64,000 bases of DNA from an uncultured Bacteroidota bacterium (GTDB lineage: Bacteria; Bacteroidota; Bacteroidia; Flavobacteriales; Schleiferiaceae). This document shows positions 42,635 through 52,823 of the stretch, one piece after another (position 1 is the stretch's first letter; each line of letters begins with the position of its first letter). The notes under the pieces were generated by a model. That model was not told where the DNA came from. It made no database searches and saw only the letters and a program-made list of their open reading frames with translations. The DNA lies in assembly GCA_913057235.1 (NCBI GenBank), contig CAJXNI010000006.1, positions 1-64,000 of the forward strand, written 5' to 3'. Made by a program: the position numbers and the translations under genes.

Positions 42635-45089
42635 GCTGGCCCTTTCTGAAATTGCCCAGATTCTTAAGGCTCCTTTTATCCCTTCGGGCGAAGACCCCCT
42701 GATTACCCGTTTATTGTTTGACAGCAGACAGGCTGCCCAGACCGATGGCAGTTTGTTTTTTGCCCTAAACGGTACAAACCGCAATGGCCATGTTTTTGTG
42801 GACGACTTGTACCAGCGGGGCGTACGCGCTTTTGTGGTAGAGCAAGTGCCGGATCATGCAGCCAATGATGCCCACTTTTTGAAAGTGGACAATAGCCTGG
42901 AGGCCCTGCAAAGCTTAGCAGCTGCGGTGCGCCAAAAGCATGGTGTAAAAGTTTTAGCCATTACTGGCAGCAATGGTAAAACGGTGGTAAAAGAGTGGTT
43001 GGCGCAACTCTTGGGGCAGCAAGTCAAATTCATCCGCAGCCCTAAAAGCTACAACTCGCAAATAGGGGTGCCGCTTTCCCTTTGGGGCATAGAGGCGCAT
43101 CATCAATGGGCCTTAATAGAAGCCGGTATTAGCAAGCCTGATGAGATGGCCCGTCTGCAAAAAATAATTGAACCAACCCTGGGTCTATTTACCAATATTG
43201 GCTCAGCACACGCCGAGTTTTTTGCCAGTACCTCTGAAAAGATTAAGGAAAAGCTGCAGCTTTTTAAAACAGCTAAAGCCCTGGTGGTGCAACAAAACGC
43301 AAGTGCCCTCTTTGCTCAAATTCAAGCCTTTGCTCAGAAGAACGGAACCGAGCTTTTAACGTGGTCTTTTACTGAAAAACAGGCCCAGCTGTATGCCGAG
43401 CCCAAAAGTGAGCATGATTTTTGGTTGCATTGGCAAGGGCAAAGATACCCTTTAAGTTTGCCCTTTGCCGATGAGGCTTCTCAGCAAAATGCGCTGCATT
43501 CACTGCGGGCGGCACTGGCCATAGGGCTTTCTATAGAATCCTTGCTAAAAAAAATAAGGGCCCTTCAACCGGTAGAAATGCGCTTGGAAATGCGAAAAGG
43601 CCATTCGCAAAACCTTATTATTAATGATGCCTACAACTCAGACTTGGAGTCTTTGCGCATTGCCTTGCACTTTTTAAAATACCACGGCCGGCAGCAGCCC
43701 AAAGTGCTTATTATTTCAGACCTGTTGCAAACGGGCCTAAAGGGTAAAGCCCTTTTCCAGAAGATGCAAGGCTACCTAAACGCCCATGAACTGGAACAAA
43801 TTATTGCCATTGGACCGCAGCTTTTTAAACACCGGCCCAATTTTAAGGCGCCCACCATTTATTTTAATTCTACTGATTCTTTTTTAAAAGAAATGAGTAG
43901 CCTTGATTTTAGCCACAAAGCCATTTTGCTTAAGGGCGCCAGGCGTTTTCAATTTGAAAAAATCAGCCAGCGTTTAGAGCAAAAAAGCCACGAAACCGTA
44001 CTCAATATTTACCTACCGCGCTTGGTAAGCAACCTCAACCACTATCGCGCTAAGCTTAGCCAAGATACCGGCATAATGGCCATGGTTAAGGCTTTTTCAT
44101 ACGGTAGCGGTAGCTATGAAATTGCCAATTTATTACAGTTTCACGGGGTCAATTATTTAGGGGTGGCTTATGCCGATGAAGGCGTGGAATTGCGCAAAAA
44201 AGGAATTTCGCTGCCCATTTTGGTGCTGAACCCCGAGCGCAATGCGCTGCCTGAAATGATTGATTATTGCCTGGAACCCGAGATTTACAGCTTTACAAGA
44301 CTGGAGGAACTGCTGGAAGTGCTGAAAGAAAAGCCCATGTTGAAGCCCTGGCCTATCCACTTGAAATTAGAAACCGGCATGAACCGCCTGGGCTTCACAA
44401 AAGATGAATTACCCAGGCTGGTGCAAATTCTCGAAAATTCAAATTTGGTAAAAGTAGAATCGGTATTCAGTCATCTAGCGGCTGCCGACCAGGTAAGCGA
44501 GCGGGCTTTTACCGAGACCCAAATTCAGCGTTTTGAAGCCATGACTACTTACCTGCGAGAAGAGCTGGCCCAGCCTTTTTGGCGTCACCTTTGTAATTCT
44601 GCCGGTATTTCGCATTATCCGCAGGCCCACTATGATATGGTACGCTTAGGTATTAGTTTGTACGGAGTAGCCACTAGCGCAGCCGATGAACCCTACCTAA
44701 AGGTAGTGAGTGAATTGCGCTCAGTGGTATCTCAGCTTAAAACCTTGCAAGCGGGTGATAGCGTGAGTTATGGCCGTACGTTTACGGCTTCTCAAAACAT
44801 GACCATTGCCATTGTAGGGCTGGGTTATGCCGATGGTTTTCGCAGAAGCCTCAGCAATGGAAAGGGGCAGGTGGTCATTCGCGGTAAGCGTTACCCCACC
44901 GTGGGCCGGGTGTGTATGGACATGATTATGGTAGACGTTACGAATAGCGAAGTGCAAGAAGGGGATGCCGTGGAAATATTTGGCGAGCAGATGCCGGTGC
45001 AGGAAGTAGCGCAGCGCATGGATACCATCCCGTACGAGGTGTTTACGGGTGTAGGGCAGCGGGTAAAGCGCATTTATTTTATGGAGTAG
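42627..45089 (+). CDS. murF-alr: Bifunctional MurF (UDP-MurNAc-tripeptide:D-Ala-D-Ala ligase) / alanine racemase
   Basis: 820 aa from GTG 42627. Residues 1 to about 450 are a Mur ligase: LLFDSRQA, the ATP loop [34 protein letters not shown] and INDAYNSD. Residues about 455-820 are alanine racemase: the PLP lysine in [33 protein letters not shown], the second catalytic tyrosine in VSYGRTF and [11 protein letters not shown]. The two halves make D-Ala and add D-Ala-D-Ala to the peptidoglycan precursor. This fusion is usual in Bacteroidota. Ends at a strong terminator. Confidence 0.95.
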   Translation: MAKLALSEIAQILKAPFIPSGEDPLITRLLFDSRQAAQTDGSLFFALNGTNRNGHVFVDDLYQRGVRAFVVEQVPDHAANDAHFLKVDNSLEALQSLAAAVRQKHGVKVLAITGSNGKTVVKEWLAQLLGQQVKFIRSPKSYNSQIGVPLSLWGIEAHHQWALIEAGISKPDEMARLQKIIEPTLGLFTNIGSAHAEFFASTSEKIKEKLQLFKTAKALVVQQNASALFAQIQAFAQKNGTELLTWSFTEKQAQLYAEPKSEHDFWLHWQGQRYPLSLPFADEASQQNALHSLRAALAIGLSIESLLKKIRALQPVEMRLEMRKGHSQNLIINDAYNSDLESLRIALHFLKYHGRQQPKVLIISDLLQTGLKGKALFQKMQGYLNAHELEQIIAIGPQLFKHRPNFKAPTIYFNSTDSFLKEMSSLDFSHKAILLKGARRFQFEKISQRLEQKSHETVLNIYLPRLVSNLNHYRAKLSQDTGIMAMVKAFSYGSGSYEIANLLQFHGVNYLGVAYADEGVELRKKGISLPILVLNPERNALPEMIDYCLEPEIYSFTRLEELLEVLKEKPMLKPWPIHLKLETGMNRLGFTKDELPRLVQILENSNLVKVESVFSHLAAADQVSERAFTETQIQRFEAMTTYLREELAQPFWRHLCNSAGISHYPQAHYDMVRLGISLYGVATSAADEPYLKVVSELRSVVSQLKTLQAGDSVSYGRTFTASQNMTIAIVGLGYADGFRRSLSNGKGQVVIRGKRYPTVGRVCMDMIMVDVTNSEVQEGDAVEIFGEQMPVQEVAQRMDTIPYEVFTGVGQRVKRIYFME

Positions 45090-45119
45090 TTTTTTGGGTT
45101 AAAAAAGTTTAGAAATATG

Positions 45120-45157
45120 AAAAGGGCTGAATTTGAATTCCAAATTCAGCCCTTTTT
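45120..45157. terminator. Strong terminator after murF-alr
   Basis: A perfect 16-pair stem (45120-45135 with 45141-45156) around a 5-base loop, A-run before and T-run after, so it serves both this gene and the convergent M1 peptidase gene. Confidence 0.92.
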
Positions 45158-45177
45158 AATTTGCCAATCGGGAGTAA

Positions 45178-47067
45178 TTATCCTTCGTAGTTTAAAAGCC
45201 TGTCCATGGTTTCACGGCTCACCGCGTGGTAATTGGGGCGGGCCTTTTGGTAAATATTTAAGGCCATTTCTTCTTGGCCTGCCTCTAGGAGCGCTTCATA
45301 GGTGGGGGTAAGGAATTTTCTGCGGCCTACGTTTACCAAAAATTCTTCTACCCGCGGGTAAACCGCTTCATAACCTGCTTCAATAGTGGGTTGAAACCAA
45401 GCGGCAGCAATTTCACTGTTACCGGTTTGGCTGAATTTGTAGAGCTTGTCAAGTTTGGCCAACTGCTCTTGGGTGACGCCTTCAGGCATAGAGTTGATAA
45501 AGTGTAGCCATTCATGGGTGGTCCAGGCTTCCGTCACTTTCGCATCAGGCGTCAGGCCTTTTTCCAGAAATAGAGCAAGGGCTGCTTCCACCTGAGCAAA
45601 ACGGTCTGAGTTTACCTTGGGCAAGTTATCAGGAATACCAGTTTCGTAAATCCACTGGTCTACCTTAATGGTCTTCATTTGCTCATCACTTAGCAAATTG
45701 GCCTTGAGGTAGTCTACAAATTCTTCGGTAGTCATTACCTTGAATTTATTAGCATCAAAATAGTTGCGTAAAAAGGTGTCAAAGCGCTCACGGCCTACCG
45801 TTTCTTCAATTAGGCGTAAAAAGAAATACCCTTTGTCATAAGGTATACTGGTTACCCCATCATCTGGATTGCGGTCGGCCAGGTCTAATTTTAGCTTGGT
45901 GTCATTGGGCACTTCTTCCAGCATTTCAGCGGCTGTTTCTTTAAGCCCACTGCGGGTAAGGCTGGCTAGCATTTCAGAATACTCCCGGCCGTATACGGCT
46001 TCCATAATGCGGTGTTCAAAGTATACTGTAAAGCCTTCATTCAGCCAGAAGTCATTCCAGGTGGCATTGGTCACCAGGTTGCCGCTCCAGCTGTGGGCCA
46101 GCTCATGCGCCACCAGGCTCACCAGGCTGCGGTCTCCGGCCAAAATGGTGGGCGTTGCAAAAGTGAGGCGTGGATTTTCCATCCCGCCAAAGGGAAAAGA
46201 AGGCGGCAGTACAATCAAATCGTAGCGCCCCCAGGCGTAGGGGCCGTAAAGCTCCTCAGCGGCCACCACCATTTTTTCAAGATCGGCAAACTCATAGGCG
46301 GCTGTGTCCAATAGAGAGGCTTCGGCATACACTCCAGTACGTTCACTAATAGGCTCAAAGTATACGTCTCCAACAGCCAAGGCTAGCAGGTAAGCCGGTA
46401 TGGGCTGAGGCATTTTAAATTGGTATTCACCTTTTTGGTTGCGCTCCTGCGGATTGCTGGCGCTCATTAAGGCCAACATGTTTTCGGGTACTTGTACTGT
46501 TGCATCATAGGTGAAGCGTATGCCTGGGCTGTCTTGAGTAGGAATCCAACTGCGGGCTAAAATGGCCTGTGATTGGGTAAACAAGAAAGGCATTTCTTTA
46601 CCGGCAGTTTGTTCTGCGCTCAGCCATTGTAAGGCCCTGGCGCCCGGGCTGGTGTAGTATTTTATGTGCACCACCTTTGAGCTGGGCTTAATAGGGATAC
46701 TAAGCGCTTGCCCCATGTGTTGGTCTTGTTCTCCTAATGAAAACTCTACTTCTTCACCGTCAACCTTCACGGTTTGTATGTTCAGGTCATACGTGTCAAA
46801 AATAATCTGCTCCGCATTTTCAGCTGGCTCAATATCCCAAGCTGCGGTGGCTTCAATAATTTTTTCGTCAAAATCAACTCTTGCTTGCCAGCTGAGGTGC
46901 TTTACAAATGCTTCTTCGGGTTTGGCGTACGAATGTTGGTCGTAGGGTATTTCGGGTGTTTCGGCTGTAGCCATTTCAGTTTCATTTTGAGGCGCAGTAC
47001 CGGTTTGACAGGCGCTTAACCCCAATAAACCGGCCGTTAGGGCCATGATTGTATGTTTTAATTTCAT
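45178..47067 (-). CDS. M1 family metallopeptidase lipoprotein
   Basis: 629 aa from the ATG at 47067; a further in-frame ATG at 47109 adds 14 residues with no role. Signal peptide II with the lipobox LSAC (C20), so membrane-anchored, likely facing the periplasm. Aminopeptidase N-type domains: beta-rich front, exopeptidase motif GGMENP (294-299 in this numbering), zinc site HELAH (321-325) with E344 in WLNEGFTVYFE. C-terminal helical domain of the leukotriene-A4-hydrolase type. It should trim N-terminal residues from peptides for nutrition or turnover. Confidence 0.93.
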   Translation of the reverse strand: MKLKHTIMALTAGLLGLSACQTGTAPQNETEMATAETPEIPYDQHSYAKPEEAFVKHLSWQARVDFDEKIIEATAAWDIEPAENAEQIIFDTYDLNIQTVKVDGEEVEFSLGEQDQHMGQALSIPIKPSSKVVHIKYYTSPGARALQWLSAEQTAGKEMPFLFTQSQAILARSWIPTQDSPGIRFTYDATVQVPENMLALMSASNPQERNQKGEYQFKMPQPIPAYLLALAVGDVYFEPISERTGVYAEASLLDTAAYEFADLEKMVVAAEELYGPYAWGRYDLIVLPPSFPFGGMENPRLTFATPTILAGDRSLVSLVAHELAHSWSGNLVTNATWNDFWLNEGFTVYFEHRIMEAVYGREYSEMLASLTRSGLKETAAEMLEEVPNDTKLKLDLADRNPDDGVTSIPYDKGYFFLRLIEETVGRERFDTFLRNYFDANKFKVMTTEEFVDYLKANLLSDEQMKTIKVDQWIYETGIPDNLPKVNSDRFAQVEAALALFLEKGLTPDAKVTEAWTTHEWLHFINSMPEGVTQEQLAKLDKLYKFSQTGNSEIAAAWFQPTIEAGYEAVYPRVEEFLVNVGRRKFLTPTYEALLEAGQEEMALNIYQKARPNYHAVSRETMDRLLNYEG

Positions 47068-47212
47068 CTTAAAATTTTTGTTGCTGCAAGATGCTAAGGA
47101 TAAATGCATTTTACAAAAGCAGAATAGGTGAAAAACTTCATAGCTTTTTTTCCAAAGGTCTGCGGGCTGCCCGTATTTTGTACTTTAGAAATTCTCAAAA
47201 ACAGCACACCGC

Positions 47213-47575
47213 ATGAATTCATTGCTTATCCGTTTGATTGTAAATACCCTTAGCGTTTTTTTAGCGGCTTGGATTTTAGAACCCTATGTACAGCTATCGG
47301 GTTTTGGCACCGCCATTTTGGTAGCCATTGTCTTGGGTTTGCTCAATTTGACCATAAAACCACTTTTAATTCTCTTAACCATACCGGCCACCTTGGTTAC
47401 GTTTGGCTTGTTTTTATTTGTGATTAACGCCTTGGTAATTATGGCCGCTGACAGCCTGGTGGGTGGTTTTACAGTGCAAAATTTTTGGTGGGCCTTAATT
47501 TTTAGCCTCCTGCTCAGTTTCATCAACTCGCTGCTGTTTCGCTTAGGCGATGGCGGAAACAGAGCCCAGCGCTAG
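47213..47575 (+). CDS. Phage-holin-4-2-like (YvlD-type) membrane protein
   Basis: 120 aa with four hydrophobic segments covering almost the whole chain; typical family stretches are LNLTIKPLLILLTIPATLVTFG and LFLFVINALVIMAAD. Despite the family name these are normal chromosomal inner-membrane proteins; the function is unknown. There are no phage genes nearby. It is convergent with the PNGase F-like gene, 14 bases apart, and divergent from the M1 peptidase gene. Confidence 0.85.
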   Translation: MNSLLIRLIVNTLSVFLAAWILEPYVQLSGFGTAILVAIVLGLLNLTIKPLLILLTIPATLVTFGLFLFVINALVIMAADSLVGGFTVQNFWWALIFSLLLSFINSLLFRLGDGGNRAQR

Positions 47576-47589
47576 TTTAAAAGCAAAAT

Positions 47590-49581
47590 TTAGTGCAGTT
47601 CAATTTTTTGCTCAAACTGTTGTTCTCCCATTTGCACAATTAATAGGTAAAGACCCGCTGGTAAGTGGCTCAGGTCAAATTGCTCTTGAACGCTCTGCGC
47701 CTTGCCTAAGCTTTTTTCTTTTAGGGTTTGCCCCGATAGATTGACTATCCGGTAGCTAAGATTCTTTGCTTGGGGATTTTCCCATTCCAGGTTGAAAATG
47801 CCCGTGCTCGGGTTGGGGAAAACCTGCGGCAAGGGACCTTGCGAAGCCTCATCGGGGAGACCCAAACCGTAACCCACAGTGAAGTTTAAAGTGAAGCGGG
47901 TTCCGAAATTTGGGTTGATGGAATAGTTGAAAAAGCTACCACCAATATTGCGCAGGCTGGCGGTACCACCCCCATCATTGTTACCAAAAAAACTGAGTCC
48001 GTCTTTATCACGGTCAAAAATGGTAAGCTCGTAGCAACCGGGGCTTAAGTCAAAAGTATCGCGATATGAAGTGTTGTTGCTAAAGTTATCGCCTTGCTGA
48101 ATAACACTATCAGTCACTAAGTCTTTTAATTGCCAATGTGTTTCTTGTGCGGCTCCGTTGGTTCTAAGGTCAAAACGCAGCGTAGCCGGAAATTCAGGGG
48201 TAGGCGCAAAGGCCGTGGTGTAAGTATTGTTGTAGGCCACATCATCCTGGCCTTGCTGGTTAATTTCCAAAAGCTGTGCTTTAAATAGGAGGGTATCACG
48301 CCAGCTGGTCCAGTGCCTCAGTTCTTGCATGGGCAGGCTAATGATGGTTTTTTCGAGGGGAGCCAACTGGCCCTGCCAAATGTGTTCTTGCCAATTACCA
48401 TTGCCGGCTACACCGTATTGTAGTTTTAGTTCTGTTAGGCCGGTGGCGCCTTTATTGGTGATTTCAATCTGGGCTTCGGTGCAAACCGGATTTATGCGCC
48501 CGAAGGCGTCATCAAGTGTGGGTGCTACAATAGCACTTATTTCTGCATCTAAATTGTGGTTAAAATCACTCAATTGAAAAAATTGAACCGACATGTTGTA
48601 ATTGGCGGGAGTTTCGCCTTGGGGTACCGTGTAACTGTAGGGTTCAATGTCTACGTCAATAGTTGCAGAGCTGCCGCTGAGGTGAGGCGTAAGGTCATGG
48701 TTGTAAATGGTCACTTCATCACCGGGACACCAATTGGCCCTATCGTATAGCCAGGTTCCGGCTTGAGGGTACAAAGCGTTTAATCCACAATCATTTCGCC
48801 ACATGGCTTGGGTAGCTACCCGGTTGCCGTTAACATTTACGTAGTAATCTTTTTCGCAGAATTCGGCACAGTTTAAACTGTTTACAAAACCGTGCCCACT
48901 GGGGGCCATGCGCAGATTAAACTGTTGAGCCTGTGGGTGTAAGTCCACCTGACGGGCAGGCATGTGATTAGTTTCAAACTGCTGGCTACTCAGGTAATTG
49001 AATTTGCCGCGGTAGAGGTTTTGCACCTCATATACGTTGCGGGGTGGGATACCTTCAATCATTATAAATTCCAAATTGGCACTAAAACCACTAGACCAGC
49101 CTTGGTAAAAAGCTTCTAGCTCTACAGAATCCCTTAAAAGCGGGTAGTATTCCGTAACGTCAAACACAAAGCTACGCTCCCATGCATTGGGGAGTGCTCC
49201 TCCATAAGGGGTAATTACTTTGGCCAATTCATAGGGCTCCACTTCGTCAAATACGCGCCAGATGGTATCCACCACCAGAGGATTGCTCTGCAAGGTGTCA
49301 ATGCGGTCAACGGCACTGTCTAGGCGGCCCGTTCTGTGGCGAATGTTTAGTAGGGTTGTGTAGTCCCAATCGCTGCAGCCTGTGCTGGCACAACCCAAGG
49401 TAAACTTTAGAAGAATTTTATGATACTGATGCGTGCTGTCTGGGAACTGGGCCCAAGCGCGGTAGCTTTGATACCAGGTCATGTCTACTTTTTGGTGCGC
49501 TGTTACGCGGATGGTATCGCCCTGAGAGGCAAACGTAAAAAGTGAGAAGGTGAAAAGGATAAGCGTAAAAAATAATCGCAT
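47590..49581 (-). CDS. Secreted peptide-N-glycosidase F-like protein with T9SS type A sorting domain
   Basis: 663 aa. Signal peptide about 1-19. The N-terminal half matches PNGase F: CASTGCSDWDYTT, ITPYGGALP, WERSFVFDVTEYYPLL, LEAFYQGWSSGFSA, and MIEGIPPRNV; the middle holds GHGFVNSLNCAEFCEKDYY and CGLNALYPQAGTWLYDRANW. Residues about 590-663 are a T9SS domain (VFPNPSTGIFNLEW, RIVNLSGQTLKE, LPAGLYLLIVQM). It should remove N-glycans from glycoproteins outside the cell, for example of algae or animals, and is the third gene of an operon. Confidence 0.88.
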   Translation of the reverse strand: MRLFFTLILFTFSLFTFASQGDTIRVTAHQKVDMTWYQSYRAWAQFPDSTHQYHKILLKFTLGCASTGCSDWDYTTLLNIRHRTGRLDSAVDRIDTLQSNPLVVDTIWRVFDEVEPYELAKVITPYGGALPNAWERSFVFDVTEYYPLLRDSVELEAFYQGWSSGFSANLEFIMIEGIPPRNVYEVQNLYRGKFNYLSSQQFETNHMPARQVDLHPQAQQFNLRMAPSGHGFVNSLNCAEFCEKDYYVNVNGNRVATQAMWRNDCGLNALYPQAGTWLYDRANWCPGDEVTIYNHDLTPHLSGSSATIDVDIEPYSYTVPQGETPANYNMSVQFFQLSDFNHNLDAEISAIVAPTLDDAFGRINPVCTEAQIEITNKGATGLTELKLQYGVAGNGNWQEHIWQGQLAPLEKTIISLPMQELRHWTSWRDTLLFKAQLLEINQQGQDDVAYNNTYTTAFAPTPEFPATLRFDLRTNGAAQETHWQLKDLVTDSVIQQGDNFSNNTSYRDTFDLSPGCYELTIFDRDKDGLSFFGNNDGGGTASLRNIGGSFFNYSINPNFGTRFTLNFTVGYGLGLPDEASQGPLPQVFPNPSTGIFNLEWENPQAKNLSYRIVNLSGQTLKEKSLGKAQSVQEQFDLSHLPAGLYLLIVQMGEQQFEQKIELH

Positions 49582-49583
49582 AG

Positions 49584-50144
49584 CTAATTGTTTTTTTCAA
49601 TTTGAGTAACCCCGCCTGATACCGTGTATTTCATCACGTCTGAGGCCTTTAAGTCAACCGGTTGCACATAATGGGCGGGCACCAAAAATACGTTACCTGA
49701 AATATTGTAGCTGTGCGGACAGTAGACGGTAATATATTGCTCCTTCAGTTCGGGCATTTTGGTGAAGTTGTCATTGGTAATAAAACCCAGCCTGCGGATT
49801 TCTGAGTTCTCGTAAAGTTTTACCAGCACGGGCTTTTTGAAGCTTTGGCGGTCGCCAACAAAAGATTTGAGTAAATCTTGCACGGCTGTGTAAATAATGC
49901 TTACCAAGGGAGCCTTTTTTATTTGCAGCTCTATCCATTCAATAATACGATCTGAAATATAGTTACGCACAATGAAACCGACCAAAGCAATGGCTATGCA
50001 GGTAAGAACTACCCCGGCACCGGGTATGTTAAACGGGTTGAGGCTGTCCATGAAAATGAAAACCTCAATGAGCACATAAAGGGTAATGGTAACCGGTGCC
50101 AGCACTACGATGCCTTGAAAAAAATATTTTGCAAACTTTTTCAT
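49584..50144 (-). CDS. DUF502 family membrane protein
   Basis: 186 aa. Two membrane segments near the start (about 8-30 and 45-65) and a soluble part with the family-typical PLVSIIYTAVQDLLKSFVG, VLVKLYENSEIRRLGFIT and VFLVPAHYVQPVDLKASDVM. Function unknown. Overlaps the preceding MmcQ/YjbR-like gene by four bases and is followed after two bases by the PNGase F-like gene. Confidence 0.85.
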   Translation of the reverse strand: MKKFAKYFFQGIVVLAPVTITLYVLIEVFIFMDSLNPFNIPGAGVVLTCIAIALVGFIVRNYISDRIIEWIELQIKKAPLVSIIYTAVQDLLKSFVGDRQSFKKPVLVKLYENSEIRRLGFITNDNFTKMPELKEQYITVYCPHSYNISGNVFLVPAHYVQPVDLKASDVMKYTVSGGVTQIEKNN

Positions 50145-50500
50145 TGAAAACTAGCGAGTTCTTGTTTTTCTTTTTTGGTCATTTTGGTTATCACCAAATC
50201 GTATGAATTTTGGATCCATTCCTGCACTTCTTCCCTGGGAATAGAGCCATCTAGGTTGGCGGTGCTCCAGTGTTTTTTATTGCTGTGGTAGCCGGGTATC
50301 ACAGCTGCGTATTTTTCGCGGTAAGCAATATTATCAGCTGGCAAAGCTTTAAAATTTATGCGTAAGGGTTGGGAATCTAATGCTGCTAACAAAAACATTT
50401 TATTTAAGACCTTAAATACCAGCGTATTGTTGTCAAAGGGTAAACTCTCATGGGTGCCAGGCAAGGAAAGGGCAAAATTTCGCAGCTCTTCAATGTTCAC
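50141..50500 (-). CDS. MmcQ/YjbR family protein
   Basis: 119 aa, the normal size. Fits the double-wing DNA-binding-like fold of YjbR: NIEELRNFALSLPGTHESLPF, LVFKVLNKMFLLAALD, VIPGYHSNKKHWSTANL and EVQEWIQNSYDLVI. DNA binding was suggested from structure only; no target is known. First gene of a three-gene unit with DUF502 and the secreted PNGase F-like protein. Confidence 0.88.
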   Translation of the reverse strand: MNIEELRNFALSLPGTHESLPFDNNTLVFKVLNKMFLLAALDSQPLRINFKALPADNIAYREKYAAVIPGYHSNKKHWSTANLDGSIPREEVQEWIQNSYDLVITKMTKKEKQELASFQ

Positions 50501-50586
50501 TTTAAACTATCAGTCGATTTATGCTGTTTCAAAGTTCGTATTATATTTTTTACTTTTAAGCTATTCTTTTAAAAGGACGTAGGACT

Positions 50587-51318
50587 ATGATAATGAATGG
50601 AGTAGATTTAGAGAAAGCCTTACATAAAACGAAAGCAAAAGATCAAGCTAAGAATCCAGATGAAGTTTTAAGGGCTTTTCAAGAAATCTTAAAGGAAGAT
50701 GATCAGCTGGATGATCACATTTTGCAAAATATTTTTTCTTCAGACGGCCAAATTTCTCATTTGGAGGCCCGTAATCTAGAAGCCGATAAAATCTTCACAC
50801 TTAAGCAGATTAAAGAGCTTTGCACAAACTATCGCTTACGCTTTTTGAGTACCAAATATTTTAAAGGCGAAATTCCACATGAGGCGGTAGCTAAAGTGAA
50901 GCAGTTGCAAAAAAAAGAAGGGCAGGAAATCAAAGATTTTAAAATTGTGGCTCCGGCCTCCTTATTCAACTTAGAATATAAAGACAAAGATCCCTTACTT
51001 TTTATTCCCTTGGGCAATCAACGCTACTATTTAGTACACAAGTGGGGTAATGATTTACATCCATTGCGTAAGGCGGTAGTGTTCCCTTTCCGCTCATTTA
51101 AAAGTCTTTTGGCTAGCGTGGCCCTCTTAGCCGCTTTAGTGGTTTGTTGCGTGCCTAGCTCTGTAATGATGGGGCCTTATGACCAATCTTCATTGGCTAT
51201 TCGGGTAATCTTTTTCTTTTACCTCTTTATTGCTTTTTCAGGTTTAACCGCTTTGTACGGCTTTAGCCGGATGAAAAACTTTAATTCAGAACTGTGGAAT
51301 AGTAAGTATACCGATTAA
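50587..51318 (+). CDS. Hypothetical membrane-associated protein
   Basis: 243 aa. Start at ATG 50587 or the second ATG at 50593. Residues 1-120 are charged and helical; residues about 130-155 form a beta part (PLLFIPLGNQRYYLVHKWG), and two membrane segments follow (about 168-190 and 203-225). I do not recognise the family. The N-terminal part lies in the cytoplasm if the basic FRSFK before the first segment stays inside. Alone, convergent with truB. Confidence 0.65.
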   Translation: MIMNGVDLEKALHKTKAKDQAKNPDEVLRAFQEILKEDDQLDDHILQNIFSSDGQISHLEARNLEADKIFTLKQIKELCTNYRLRFLSTKYFKGEIPHEAVAKVKQLQKKEGQEIKDFKIVAPASLFNLEYKDKDPLLFIPLGNQRYYLVHKWGNDLHPLRKAVVFPFRSFKSLLASVALLAALVVCCVPSSVMMGPYDQSSLAIRVIFFFYLFIAFSGLTALYGFSRMKNFNSELWNSKYTD

Positions 51319-51330
51319 CAGATTGGTATT

Positions 51331-52032
51331 TTAAGATTCCATGTGAAATTTCTGGATCATTTGGTCTACCGTTAACGCCTGTTCCACCTTATAATCGCCA
51401 ATAGCGGTTCTTCGCAGCGCTGATAGATGCGCGCCACTATTCAGAGCCTGGCCAAAATCATGGGCCAAGCTTCGGATATAGGTGCCTTTGCTGCAACGCA
51501 CTTCAAAATCTACCCTAGGTAAATCTATCCGTGTAAGCTTAAAATAATGGATAGTGATAGGACGCGGTGTCAACTTAAGATCTTCTCCCTTGCGGGCCGC
51601 TTCATAGGCTTTTACACCCCCTTTTTTAATGGCTGAAAAGTTGGGCGGCACTTGCATCAAGTTGCCCGTAAACTGAGCCGTCACTTCATGCAAGAGAGTG
51701 GGGTTAAGGTGATCAATCGGATAGTGCTGGTCTACCTCTGTTTCCAAGTCATAGCTAGGAGTGGTAGCCCCCAGGGTAATGGTACCCGTGTAGGTTTTGG
51801 GAAGTCCCATAAACTCATTAATGGCTTTGGTTTTAGCGCCTGCACAAATAATGAGTAAACCGGTGGCCAAAGGATCAAGCGTGCCTGCGTGACCCACCTT
51901 TACTTTTTTAAGTCCAAATTTTTTTTTGAGTTGGTAGCGGAGCTTGTTTACCACGTCAAAAGACGTCCAGTTTAGATTTTTATCCACCAAAAAAACCTGA
52001 CCGGCCAGTAATTCTTCTTTAGTAAAACTCAA
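51331..52032 (-). CDS. truB: tRNA pseudouridine(55) synthase
   Basis: 233 aa. Converts U55 of the tRNA T-loop to pseudouridine. Catalytic D53 in GHAGTLDPLATGLL, with FLVDKNLNWTSFDVV at the start, KTYTGTITLG and CSKGTYIRSLAHDFG. No PUA domain, as in other short bacterial members. Overlaps uppP by four bases; last gene of the ftsX operon. Confidence 0.95.
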   Translation of the reverse strand: MSFTKEELLAGQVFLVDKNLNWTSFDVVNKLRYQLKKKFGLKKVKVGHAGTLDPLATGLLIICAGAKTKAINEFMGLPKTYTGTITLGATTPSYDLETEVDQHYPIDHLNPTLLHEVTAQFTGNLMQVPPNFSAIKKGGVKAYEAARKGEDLKLTPRPITIHYFKLTRIDLPRVDFEVRCSKGTYIRSLAHDFGQALNSGAHLSALRRTAIGDYKVEQALTVDQMIQKFHMES

Positions 52033-52823
52033 GCTAAAAAGGTAGAGATTATAGCGATGAGGCCTACTACAAAACAGTAATAGGCAAAGTAGTTGAGGTT
52101 AGAGCGTTTTACCACCGCAATCATCCATTGGCAGGCCGCTAAGCCTGTGAAAAAGGCCCCGGCAAAGGCCAAAACTATGGACAGCGGAATGCCACTTTCT
52201 GTGATTAAAGCCCCATCTAAAATATCTTTAGCCATTTTGCCTAAAATTAAAGGAACTACCATTAAAAAGGAGAAGCGGGCTGCTTGCTCACGGCTAACCC
52301 CTAAAAGAATGGAAGCCGAAATGGTAGCACCGCTGCGACTGATACCCGGTAAAATGGCGATGGCTTGAGCGACACCAATAATAATGGCACTAAAGGCATT
52401 CACTTTTTTTTGCCCTCGGCTGGCCCGATTAGCGAAGAGTAAAAGCAAACCAGTCACAAAAAGCATGAAACCTACCAGAAGAACTTGACCATCAAAAAGG
52501 GTTTCCAATATTTCATCAAAGGCTAAACCCACGGCTGCGGCCGGAATCATGGAGAGCACAATGAAAATGCTGAAGCGTAACTCTTCATTTTGTTTGAACT
52601 GAAAAAGCCCTTTGAAAATCTGGGCTACTTCTTTTCTGAAAATAATCAGGGTAGAGAGGGCGGTAGCAAAATGCACCACCACGGTGAAAAGCATGCTTTC
52701 TTCAGGTACTGACTGGTCTCCAAATAATGCTTTGGCCAGCTCTAGGTGGCCGCTACTACTTACGGGTAAAAATTCCGTAAGCCCCTGAATGATGCCTAAA
52801 ATCAGGGCCTCAAGATTGCTCAT
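52029..52823 (-). CDS. uppP: Undecaprenyl-diphosphatase
   Basis: 264 aa, about eight membrane segments. Recycles undecaprenyl diphosphate to the monophosphate, the lipid carrier of peptidoglycan and surface glycans. Both active-site motifs are there: GLTEFLPVSSSGHLEL near the start and LPGISRSGATI near residue 160. It overlaps the DUF3098 gene by 14 bases and truB by four. Confidence 0.95.
   Translation of the reverse strand: MSNLEALILGIIQGLTEFLPVSSSGHLELAKALFGDQSVPEESMLFTVVVHFATALSTLIIFRKEVAQIFKGLFQFKQNEELRFSIFIVLSMIPAAAVGLAFDEILETLFDGQVLLVGFMLFVTGLLLLFANRASRGQKKVNAFSAIIIGVAQAIAILPGISRSGATISASILLGVSREQAARFSFLMVVPLILGKMAKDILDGALITESGIPLSIVLAFAGAFFTGLAACQWMIAVVKRSNLNYFAYYCFVVGLIAIISTFLA

Noticed and set aside
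47213-47575. Prophage signal from the holin-like gene
   Set aside because: This family is chromosomal in most bacteria and no other phage gene is present.
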